Shown: positions 32,056 through 38,371 of the stretch, in pieces | Numbering within the stretch: position 1 is the stretch's first letter | How the letters are laid out: every line of letters starts with the position of its first letter | Assembly (NCBI GenBank): GCA_029975745.1 | Contig: JARKOL010000163.1 | Location: forward strand, 1 to 38,371 | Length of the DNA stretch: 38,371 bases | Reading direction: 5' to 3' | Source of the DNA: Myxococcota bacterium | Lineage (GTDB): Bacteria; Myxococcota_A; UBA9042; DTJE01 | Position numbers and translations under genes: made by a program | The notes under the pieces: generated by a model | Seen by the model: the letters and a program-made list of their open reading frames with translations, nothing else | Database searches by the model: none | What the model was told of the DNA's origin: nothing

Positions 32056-33087
32056 ATGAGGGCCGTGCAGATTGCCCGCATCGGACTTCCCGCCTTCGCG
32101 CTGCGCATGGTCGATGCGCCCCTCCCCGGTCTTGGACCCGGTCAGGTCCGGATTCGGGTGCGTGCCTTCGGCATCAACTTCGCCGACATCCTGGCCCGGA
32201 CGGGAATGTATCCCGAGGCGCCCCGCCTGCCGTTCATTCCGGGTTATGAAGTTGCTGGTGAAGTCATGGATGTCGCGGAGGATGTGCGGGATGTACGCTC
32301 CGGGGACCGGGTGGCGGCGCTGACGGACCTGGGGGGCTACGCCGAGGTGGCCGTCGCCGATGCCCGGTTCACGTTCGTGCTGCCCCCGGAGATGGACTTC
32401 CTGGACGCGGCGGCCATCCCGGTGAACGGGACCACGGCCTGGCTGTCGCTGCACGAGGCGACGTGCGTTCATGACGGGGATCGGGTGCTGATCCAGTCCG
32501 CCGCCGGTGGCGTGGGAAGCATGGCGGTCCAGTTGGCGGTGGTCGCGGGCTGCGAGGTGATCGGGACCGTCGGTGCGCCCGAGAAGCTTGCCTTTCTGGA
32601 GCGGTTGGGGGTGCGTCATGCCCTGTGTCATGACACCTGTGACGTGCCGGCCGAGGTCGAACGCCTGACGGGAGGCCGGGGGCTGGACGTCGTGGTCGAT
32701 TCGCTGGGCGGCGCGGCCATTGCCGACGGGCTGCGGATGCTGGCCCCCTCGGGTCGCCTGGTCAGCATCGGGATCACGTCGATGACGCCGGCGACGCGGC
32801 GGCATCTGATTGCGCGCGGCGTCGGGCTGCTTCGGGCGCCCATCCTTCATCCGTACGCGCTGCTGGACGAAGGCAAGGGGTTCATCGGGGTCAACCTGCG
32901 TCGCACGGCCGCCGAGCGCCCCGAGCGGGTCGCGCGGTGTCTGCGCTCGGTGTTCGCGCTGGCCGCCAGCGGGCGAATTCGCCCCTGCATCGATTCGGTT
33001 CATCCCTTCGAGGACTGCGCCAGGGCGCACGAGCGGCTTCACGGCCGTCACAGTGTCGGAAAGGTCCTGGTGCGCATCGACGCCTAG
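32056..33087 (+). CDS. Zinc-independent medium-chain oxidoreductase (quinone-oxidoreductase/VAT-1 type)
   Basis: A 343-residue MDR enzyme. The N-terminal GroES-like domain has FGINFADILARTGMYP and PGYEVAGEV; the Rossmann domain has SAAGGVGSMAVQLA, the NADPH-binding glycine pattern of quinone oxidoreductases. The Cys and His zinc ligands of alcohol dehydrogenases are absent, so it is a zinc-free reductase. Substrates may be quinones or enones, not identifiable from sequence. The ATG at 32056 follows AGGGG. It is divergent from the Mla operon across a 112-base gap. Confidence 0.88.
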   Translation: MRAVQIARIGLPAFALRMVDAPLPGLGPGQVRIRVRAFGINFADILARTGMYPEAPRLPFIPGYEVAGEVMDVAEDVRDVRSGDRVAALTDLGGYAEVAVADARFTFVLPPEMDFLDAAAIPVNGTTAWLSLHEATCVHDGDRVLIQSAAGGVGSMAVQLAVVAGCEVIGTVGAPEKLAFLERLGVRHALCHDTCDVPAEVERLTGGRGLDVVVDSLGGAAIADGLRMLAPSGRLVSIGITSMTPATRRHLIARGVGLLRAPILHPYALLDEGKGFIGVNLRRTAAERPERVARCLRSVFALAASGRIRPCIDSVHPFEDCARAHERLHGRHSVGKVLVRIDA

Positions 33088-33141
33088 AGTGGCATCCGAG
33101 CCGCCGGTCTGGTACCCTTGCGCCCCGGGAGGGACCACCGC

Positions 33142-33612
33142 ATGACGTCGAACCGAGTTCCCGCTGGGACCCGCTGCCGTGGAAGTCGTCCGGACCTTCG
33201 CTGGCTGCCCTTGGTGCTGCTGGCGCTGGGCTGCGCCGGGGGCTTCAATGCGATGGACGACCTGGACGAGACGCTCCGCAACTTCCATCACCATCTGGTC
33301 GCGCAGGCGGTCGATCACGCCGCGAACTACGTGTCGAACGACGGGATCGAGGCGTTCGAGAACCTGCACGAGCCCGCGCGCAACCTGAACCGGCTCGAGG
33401 AGTACAGCGTCGTGTCGGTGCGCGAGTTCCGGCCGACGAAGGAGGACCCCAGCCATCGCGCGACCGTGGTCGTCAAGGCACGGCTGCGCCGCGCCGACTC
33501 GATCACCGTCCAGTACGTTCGCTTCCGCGAGACATGGCAGCGGGAGGGAACCCGCTGGATGCTGGTGGACACCGAGATGACCCGCATGGAAGGAGAGGGG
33601 GGACGGGACTAG
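33142..33612 (+). CDS. Small lipoprotein of unknown function
   Basis: A 156-residue predicted lipoprotein: lipobox LALGC (Cys31) after a basic, long N-region. ATG 33142 is supported by GGGAGG 8 bases upstream; the TTG at 33118 is rejected. The mature part has two helices then three strands ending QYVRFRETWQREGTRWMLVD, which recalls NTF2-like or DUF4440-type folds but is not a confident match. It lies 2 bases before the flippase-like gene, so the two are probably co-translated. Confidence 0.7.
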   Translation: MTSNRVPAGTRCRGSRPDLRWLPLVLLALGCAGGFNAMDDLDETLRNFHHHLVAQAVDHAANYVSNDGIEAFENLHEPARNLNRLEEYSVVSVREFRPTKEDPSHRATVVVKARLRRADSITVQYVRFRETWQREGTRWMLVDTEMTRMEGEGGRD

Positions 33613-33614
33613 CG

Positions 33615-34724
33615 ATGCCGATGCCCCAGGCCGCGCGAACCGCGCTGAAATGGCTGCTGTCGCTGGGAGTCGGCGCGCTGTTCATCGGGTTGGCCCTGGA
33701 CGAGTGGCCCATCGCGACCTTGACGGCCGGAGGCATCCGTCTGGACGGCCACTTCCTGACCACCGGCCAGGCGTGGCGGGTCAACCTCTGGTATCTGCCC
33801 GCATATTTCCTGACGCTGATCGTGATGCACATCTTCCGCTTCTGGCGATGGCAGCCCCTGCTGAAGCCGCTGGCGCACGTCGATCTGTGGACGCTGAACC
33901 GGGTCTGTTCGGTCGGGTTCATGGCGGTGTTCCTGATGCCGATGCGGCTTGGGGAACTGGTGCGGCCGGCGTTGATCTCGACCGAGGCGCCGATTCGCCG
34001 GTCCCCGGCGCTGGCGACCATCGTGGTCGAGCGGGTCATCGACGGGGTCATGGTCGCGGGCTTCCTGGCCGTCGCGCTGGTGTTCATGCCGCGGACGCAC
34101 GGCGATTCGGTCACCCAGATCCGCATCGGCACCTACGTTGCGCTGGCGGTGTTCGGGGGGCTGGTCCTGGCGCTGGCGCTGATGTTCGCGTTCCGGCGGG
34201 CCTTCCAGGCCTGGGTCCACGCGGCGACGGCCCGGGTGTCCGGGCGGTTCGCGCTGGCGTTCGGAGGGTTCCTGGATCGATTCCTGACCGGGCTGTCCAT
34301 CTTTCCGGACGTGAAGAACTTCGTCTGGTTCCTGTTCCTTTCGTTCTTCTATTGGGCGTCGAACGGCGTGGGGTTGTTCCTGCTGGCCCAGGGGTTCGAG
34401 GTCGGCGGGGCGTCGGGCGGCTGGGTGCCCTTCGGGATCCCGCTGATCGGGGCATTCGCGATGATGTCCACCATTGTCGTGGGCATGATGATCCCGAATG
34501 CGCCGGCCAATGTCGGGTCGTTCTGGTACTTCCTGCTGAAGCCGATCGAGTTGTATGGGGTCATGCCCGGGAATCCGGCGGGCCTGGCCTACGCGCTGAC
34601 CGTGTGGTCGCTGCAGTTGCTGCAGTTGCTGGTGTTCGGGGGCTGGTTCCTGTTGACGGGTTCGATCCCATGGCGTCGCGCGTTCACGGTGGGCACCTGG
34701 GCGGCCGCGACCCGTGACGACTAG
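33615..34724 (+). CDS. Lysylphosphatidylglycerol synthase TM-region (UPF0104) family membrane protein
   Basis: A 369-residue membrane protein with about eight helices and family landmarks: LNRVCSVGFMAVFLMPMRLGELVRP, ATIVVERVIDGV and a C-terminal P-N-A-P-A-N-V-G-S-F-W-Y motif. This is the flippase-type domain of MprF, without the lysyl-transferase domain. Such stand-alone proteins are linked to flipping or export of lipids or glycolipids; cargo unknown. The start is ATG 33615, directly after the lipoprotein gene; the track's start at 32937 runs through the previous genes and is rejected. Confidence 0.88.
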   Translation: MPMPQAARTALKWLLSLGVGALFIGLALDEWPIATLTAGGIRLDGHFLTTGQAWRVNLWYLPAYFLTLIVMHIFRFWRWQPLLKPLAHVDLWTLNRVCSVGFMAVFLMPMRLGELVRPALISTEAPIRRSPALATIVVERVIDGVMVAGFLAVALVFMPRTHGDSVTQIRIGTYVALAVFGGLVLALALMFAFRRAFQAWVHAATARVSGRFALAFGGFLDRFLTGLSIFPDVKNFVWFLFLSFFYWASNGVGLFLLAQGFEVGGASGGWVPFGIPLIGAFAMMSTIVVGMMIPNAPANVGSFWYFLLKPIELYGVMPGNPAGLAYALTVWSLQLLQLLVFGGWFLLTGSIPWRRAFTVGTWAAATRDD

Positions 34725-34760
34725 GGCGGTGGGTGGCGCGAGGCGCCGCCGTGCCGTATC

Positions 34761-35648
34761 ATGGCGTCGATGAAACGGCGGATTCTGACGGGTGCGGTGG
34801 TCCTGGGCGTGTCGCTGGCGAGTGGCGCGGCGATGGCGGACACCGTGTACCACTGCGGCCTCAAGGACGGCGTCCCGTACTTCACGTTCAACACCAAGCC
34901 CCCGGGCCGAAAGTGCCGGGTCTACTCCGAGGGCGGGCGTGCGCAGGCCGCTCGCGCACCCGAGGGGGCGAAGTGCCGGACGCAGCGATTCCGCGACTCG
35001 GTCTTCTACACGTGTGAAAAGGACGGGATCCTCTGGTACTTCAACAAGCCGGCTGCCCGTCCCTCCGGGGATGCCGACGGCGAGGCGTCCGCTGCGGCCG
35101 CTCGTCCCCGGCGCCAGGCCGAACGGTCCGGCGGCGCGACGGATGGCGGCCTCGCGGAGGCTCGCGAATCCCCGCGTTCCGGCGCGGCCGACCGCGACCG
35201 CGATTCGGGGGACGTGCCGGTCGAACTGGCGGGCATGGACTCGCGCCGGATGGACGGGGGCTACCTGCGGGACATCGTGGTCCGGGCATCGACGGCACAG
35301 GGCATCCCGGTCGCGCTGCTGAGGGCCGTGATCGAGGTCGAGTCGGGCGCGAATCCGGACGTCGTCTCGCCTGCCGGGGCCCAGGGGCTGATGCAGTTGA
35401 TGCCGGTGACGGCCGGGTACCTGGATGTCGAGGACCCGTTCGACCCGGAACAGAACGTCATGGCGGGCGCGCGTCTGCTGCGGATCCTGTCGGATCGATT
35501 CCACGGCGACGTCACGAAGACCGTCGCCGCCTACTACGCCGGTGCCAGCGCGGTCCGTCGGGCGGGCGGGGTGCCGACCCGGAGTGCCGAGAACTACGTG
35601 GCCAAAGTGTTGTCCAGATACCAAAAGTACAGCAATCCCGCGGACTAG
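34761..35648 (+). CDS. Secreted lytic transglycosylase (SLT domain) with N-terminal Cys modules
   Basis: A 295-residue protein. ATG 34770 (MKRRILTGAV) is an equally good start and gives a cleaner signal peptide, cleaved near AMAD. Two short repeats follow (VYHCGLKDGVPYFTF and VFYTCEKDGILWYF), each with Cys, like the DUF4124-type beta modules that may bind the wall. After a Ser/Arg/Ala-rich linker, residues ~165-290 form a goose-lysozyme-like SLT domain with catalytic Glu194 in AVIEVESGANP, then SPAGAQGLMQLMP and YYAGASAV. It cleaves peptidoglycan glycan strands to anhydro-muropeptides, in the periplasm or outside. It lies just downstream of the flippase-like gene. Confidence 0.92.
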   Translation: MASMKRRILTGAVVLGVSLASGAAMADTVYHCGLKDGVPYFTFNTKPPGRKCRVYSEGGRAQAARAPEGAKCRTQRFRDSVFYTCEKDGILWYFNKPAARPSGDADGEASAAAARPRRQAERSGGATDGGLAEARESPRSGAADRDRDSGDVPVELAGMDSRRMDGGYLRDIVVRASTAQGIPVALLRAVIEVESGANPDVVSPAGAQGLMQLMPVTAGYLDVEDPFDPEQNVMAGARLLRILSDRFHGDVTKTVAAYYAGASAVRRAGGVPTRSAENYVAKVLSRYQKYSNPAD

Positions 35649-35650
35649 AA

Positions 35651-35679
35651 GGCCCTCCAATTCGTTGCGGAGGGGCCCG
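35651..35679 (+). terminator. Possible stem-loop terminator after the transglycosylase gene
   Basis: GGCCCTCC, a ~10-base loop, then GGAGGGGCC: a GC-rich stem with one bulged base right after the stop codon. There is no T-run after it, so factor-independent termination would be inefficient. Confidence 0.3.
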
Positions 35680-35685
35680 ATCCGG

Positions 35686-35715
35686 TTGACAGCCGGTTCC
35701 CGAATCGGATATCCT
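35686..35715 (+). promoter_or_regulatory. Sigma70-type promoter of the bamD-like/carD operon
   Basis: TTGACA (6/6), an 18-base spacer and TATCCT (4/6), about 30 bases before ATG 35745. It lies just after the possible terminator of the previous gene. Confidence 0.58.
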
Positions 35716-35744
35716 ACACGCGCCTTTGCGTGCGCCGAGAATTG

Positions 35745-36593
35745 ATGAAGATGACACGATGGTTGCTGCCGTTCCTGGTCGTTCCGATGCTGCTGGCCGG
35801 CTGCGGCGGCACGACGAAGGCCGTTTCCGGCGGATCCGAGGGCCCCGCGACCCTGTCCCGTCAAAGCGGCTCCGCGTACCTGCGTGGCCTGAACGAACTG
35901 CGCAACGGGGACTACGCGAAATCGATGGAAACCCTCCAGGCCGTGGCCCGGGGGCCGTCGTACGTCCGATACACGGCACTGGCGCGCCTGCGCCTTGCCG
36001 ATGCGCTGTTCTACCAGGAGCAGTTCGACGAGGCGGCGGAGGGCTACCGCGGGTTCATCGAACTGAACGCGTCGGATCCGAACCTGCACTACGCGTACTT
36101 CCGGCTGGCCGAGTCGCGCGTGCGGTCGATCGCCGGCGACTTCCTGCTGATGCCCCCGTCGGACCGCAGGGATCCCCAGCGGGTGTGGGCCGCGCTGAAT
36201 CTGCTGGACGATTTCGTCGGGCGGTTCCCGAACAGTCCGCACATCGACGAGGCGCTGGTCTTGCGCGCGCGCATGGCCCGGACGGTTTCGTCCTACGAGA
36301 TGGAGGTCGCCCGCTTCTACATGTCGCGCAAGAAGCCGGCGGGCGCGGTCAATCGGATCCGGCGGCTGATGAAGACCGTGCCCTCGGTGTTCCGGGATGA
36401 AGCGACCCACCTGGCCCTGGTCGAGGCGCTGGCCGCCGCGAAGGACGGCGCCGGGCTGGAGCGGCAGTGCCAGACGTACCAGGAACTGTTCCCCGCCGGG
36501 CGGTACCGCTCGAAAGTGTCGAAGGCGTGCGCATCGGTGGTGGGGCGCACCGCCCAGTGGAACGATACGGGGATCCAGACGGACGGAGGCTAG
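35745..36593 (+). CDS. BamD-like outer-membrane-assembly TPR lipoprotein
   Basis: A 282-residue lipoprotein with lipobox LLAGC (at ~16-20) and TPR-like helical pairs (YLRGLNELRNGDYAKSMETLQ, RLRLADALFYQEQFDEAAEGYRGFIEL, ALNLLDDFVGRFPNSPHIDEAL, FYMSRKKPAGAVNRIRRLMKTVP). The layout of five helical pairs and the FYxxRKxPAGAVNR-type segment fit BamD, which helps BamA fold outer-membrane beta-barrels. ATG 35745 follows a weak SD; ATG 35751 is possible. CarD follows one base after the stop, so the two are one operon under the promoter at 35686-35715. Other helical TPR lipoproteins cannot be excluded. Confidence 0.82.
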   Translation: MKMTRWLLPFLVVPMLLAGCGGTTKAVSGGSEGPATLSRQSGSAYLRGLNELRNGDYAKSMETLQAVARGPSYVRYTALARLRLADALFYQEQFDEAAEGYRGFIELNASDPNLHYAYFRLAESRVRSIAGDFLLMPPSDRRDPQRVWAALNLLDDFVGRFPNSPHIDEALVLRARMARTVSSYEMEVARFYMSRKKPAGAVNRIRRLMKTVPSVFRDEATHLALVEALAAAKDGAGLERQCQTYQELFPAGRYRSKVSKACASVVGRTAQWNDTGIQTDGG

Positions 36594-36594
36594 C

Positions 36595-37140
36595 ATGTTC
36601 AAGAACTTCCGGGTTGGGGACATGGCGGTTTATCCGGCGCAGGGGGTCGCCGAGGTTCTTGGCATCGAGAGCCGGGAGGTTTCCGGCAACCAGGAAACGT
36701 TCTACATGCTGCGACTGATCGATACGGATCGGCGCATCATGATCCCGCTCAGCAAGGCACTGAGCGTCGGGCTTCGCCAGGTCATCTCGCGGGACGAGGT
36801 GCCGGCGGTCATGGGCTTGCTGAAGTCGAAGCCGGCCCGGCTGTCCCGTCAGAACTGGAATCGCCGCTATCGCGGCTACATCGACAAGCTGAAGACCGGC
36901 AGCGTCTATGACGTGGCCGAGGTGCTTCGCGACCTGTACCTGCTGCGCTACCAGAAGCCGCTTTCGTTCGGCGAACGCCGCCTGCTGGACACCGCCCGGG
37001 AACTGTTGACCCGGGAACTGTCCGTGGCCACTTCGGCCGGCGCGGACGGCATCCAGGCTGAACTGGACGACATCTTCCCGCCGCCTCCTCCCGAGGGAAT
37101 CGACTCCCCGCTCGAGATGGACGTCGCGGTCGAGTCGTAA
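36595..37140 (+). CDS. CarD/CdnL-family transcriptional regulator
   Basis: A 181-residue protein starting at ATG 36595 with GGAGG 5-6 bases upstream. The N-terminal Tudor-like RNAP-interacting domain (FRVGDMAVYPAQGVAEV) is followed by a helical domain (SRQNWNRRYRGYIDKLKTGSVYDVAEVLRDL, then RLLDTARELLTREL). CarD binds the RNA polymerase beta subunit and stabilises open promoters, including those of rRNA. The C-terminus has a short Pro/Glu-rich tail (DDIFPPPPPE). It shares the operon with the BamD-like gene; the next gene starts 28 bases after it. Confidence 0.93.
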   Translation: MFKNFRVGDMAVYPAQGVAEVLGIESREVSGNQETFYMLRLIDTDRRIMIPLSKALSVGLRQVISRDEVPAVMGLLKSKPARLSRQNWNRRYRGYIDKLKTGSVYDVAEVLRDLYLLRYQKPLSFGERRLLDTARELLTRELSVATSAGADGIQAELDDIFPPPPPEGIDSPLEMDVAVES

Positions 37141-37168
37141 GAATCCGTCCCCTGGAGAACACTCGACA

Positions 37169-38371
37169 ATGAAACGCTGTTTCGTGGTCCTGGCCCTGGC
37201 GTGCCTGGCTGCTCCAGCGAACGCCGGTGCCGATGGGGATCCGTGCGCCGTGGTGCCCGTCCTGCGGCCGGATGCGTCGGCCGCCGAGGTCATCCGTGCC
37301 GCCGGGGTTCTGGAGCGGACGACCGTTGCGCCCCAGGCGTGCCCGGCCGTGACGGCGTTGGCGTCCGCCATCGTTTCGCGCGGCCTGGAGGTCGGGGACC
37401 TGGACCACGCGGTGGGCGCGTGCGAATACCTCACCCACCGGGCCGGCGGAGTTCCCCGGGACGTGCGTGTCGGGTGCGCTCGGGCCTATGCGTTCGTCGG
37501 AGAGGTGGCGAAGGCCACGGTCCTGCTGGAAGCCCAGGTCGCCGAGGCCGGGGAGGATCGCCCGGGGCGAGTGCGCGCGCTGGTCGGCGCCGCACGGGTG
37601 CTTGAGGAGCGGATCCGCTTCTCGGCCGCGGCACAGTTAGTGGGGCGTGCGGTCCGCGAGGCGCCCGAGGATCCCGAACTGGGATTGCGGTGGGTGGAAA
37701 ACCTGCTCGAGGCAGGGCAGGGCGCCGCCGCGGGATCGGCCTCGGTCGAGGTCGCCGGGCGGTTGCCCGAACTCCGAAGGGAACTGGCCAAACGTCTGGT
37801 GCAGCGCGGCGCGGCCAAGCACGCCGTGGCGCTGGTCGAGGGGCTGGCCGCGACGGGGGTGCGCGAGGATCTGGACGCCGCGGTGTCCATCCTGGCCGGG
37901 AACCGGGATCGGAAGGGGGCGCGAGAGACCGTGCGTCGCTTCGTTCGCGAAGGGGCCGCGGGCGATCAGCGGGGGCGAGCGCTGGTCGGCGCGGATGTTC
38001 TGGATCGACAGGGACTCAGCCTCGAGGCCGCCGAGACGCTGGAGGAGGCGCTGGGCAACCTGGCGGCGGCGGCTCCCGACGCGGTCGAGACGCTGGGGGG
38101 CCTGCTGCTTCGGGCGGGGCGAGCGGAACGGGCGATTGCCGTCCTGGACCGGGCGTTCGAGCTCGGGGGGCGCTCGCTGGAGGCCGGGCTGCGGATCGCC
38201 GACCTGCTGCAGCGCTTCCAGCAGCATCGGGCCGCCGCCGCGCTGTTGCGGCGAATCGCGGACGTGCCGGAAGCCCGGCGGGTCGAACTGGCCCTTCGAG
38301 TCGGGCGAGCCCTGCGGGACGCGGGCGATGCCGACGGGGAGGAAGCCTTCCTGGCCCAGGCGGCCGAGGGC
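37169..38371 (+). CDS. Secreted helical-repeat protein, 3'-partial (absent from the ORF track)
   Basis: Translating from ATG 37169 gives an open frame to the window end (401 codons), not listed because it has no stop here. The signal peptide MKRCFVVLALACLAAPANA is clear, cleaved near ANAGAD. The mature part is Ala/Arg/Glu/Leu-rich and built of helical pairs resembling TPR/Sel1-type repeats (AQLVGRAVREAPEDPELGLRWVENLLEAG, then ETLGGLLLRAGRAERAIAVLDRAFELGG). Cys residues near the start may pair. GGAG lies ~12 bases before the ATG. It lies downstream of carD, perhaps in the same operon. A periplasmic scaffold is plausible; no specific role is visible. Confidence 0.75.
   Translation, partial: MKRCFVVLALACLAAPANAGADGDPCAVVPVLRPDASAAEVIRAAGVLERTTVAPQACPAVTALASAIVSRGLEVGDLDHAVGACEYLTHRAGGVPRDVRVGCARAYAFVGEVAKATVLLEAQVAEAGEDRPGRVRALVGAARVLEERIRFSAAAQLVGRAVREAPEDPELGLRWVENLLEAGQGAAAGSASVEVAGRLPELRRELAKRLVQRGAAKHAVALVEGLAATGVREDLDAAVSILAGNRDRKGARETVRRFVREGAAGDQRGRALVGADVLDRQGLSLEAAETLEEALGNLAAAAPDAVETLGGLLLRAGRAERAIAVLDRAFELGGRSLEAGLRIADLLQRFQQHRAAAALLRRIADVPEARRVELALRVGRALRDAGDADGEEAFLAQAAEG

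Noticed and set aside
31486-33456. N-terminal extension of the 905-aa minus-strand ORF ending at 30739
   Set aside because: Only the last ~248 residues are a real ABC ATPase; the rest is antisense to the oxidoreductase or overlaps the NifX-like gene.
33609-36623. 1004-aa ORF on the minus strand
   Set aside because: Antisense to four well-supported plus-strand genes.
1-38371. tRNA or rRNA genes
   Set aside because: No cloverleaf-like stretch with the TTCGANNC arm or rRNA motif was recognised by eye; a tool search was not possible.

Overview
The window is high-GC, densely coding DNA from a Gram-negative bacterium. Clues to the lineage are a CarD-type regulator, an AgmX/PglI-type energy transducer, a TatT-type TRAP operon, and lipoproteins with Asp/Pro/Gly-rich linkers after the lipobox. 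Together these suggest a Myxococcota or other deltaproteobacterial-type lineage; this is an inference, not a phylogenetic result. I saw no rRNA, tRNA, CRISPR array, transposase or phage gene. About 30 real genes are present; most other lines in the ORF track are out-of-frame or antisense shadows caused by high GC.

Positions 1-12.2 kb hold envelope and secreted hydrolases: a partial secreted zinc metallopeptidase, a DedA/YqaA-like membrane protein, a PHP-domain lipoprotein, a GH31 glycosidase lipoprotein split by an apparent +/-1 frameshift, an N-acyl-D-amino-acid deacylase, and a large lipoprotein with a probable TIM barrel. Palindromic repeat modules occupy the intergenic gaps here (5.66, 8.14 and 12.34 kb). 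Positions 12.6-19.0 kb hold an EF-G-like GTPase with an unusual domain IV, then a four-gene TRAP operon (TatT lipoprotein, binding protein, small permease, large permease). Its binding protein lacks the usual carboxylate-binding Arg and its large permease carries a ~125-residue acidic insertion.

Positions 19.1-27 kb hold a HEAT-repeat protein divergent from a one-TM protein, a tandem repeat, and an ExbB-ExbD-ExbD motor operon with a near-perfect sigma70 promoter. The motor operon sits downstream of a TonB-like AgmX protein that has an extra four-helix membrane domain. Positions 26.7-31.9 kb hold an Mla/MCE lipid-transport operon with two different permeases and two different ATPases. The ATPase defects are complementary: one lacks the LSGG signature, the other lacks the catalytic Glu. 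This predicts an asymmetric heterodimeric ABC transporter with one competent and one degenerate ATP site, and is the strongest candidate in the window for an undescribed system.

Positions 32-38.4 kb hold a quinone-oxidoreductase-like enzyme, a small lipoprotein, a flippase-like (LPG synthase TM) protein, a lytic transglycosylase, a BamD-like lipoprotein, a CarD regulator, and the start of a secreted repeat protein that runs off the window and is missing from the ORF track. Envelope biogenesis, lipid trafficking and energised transport are the common themes.
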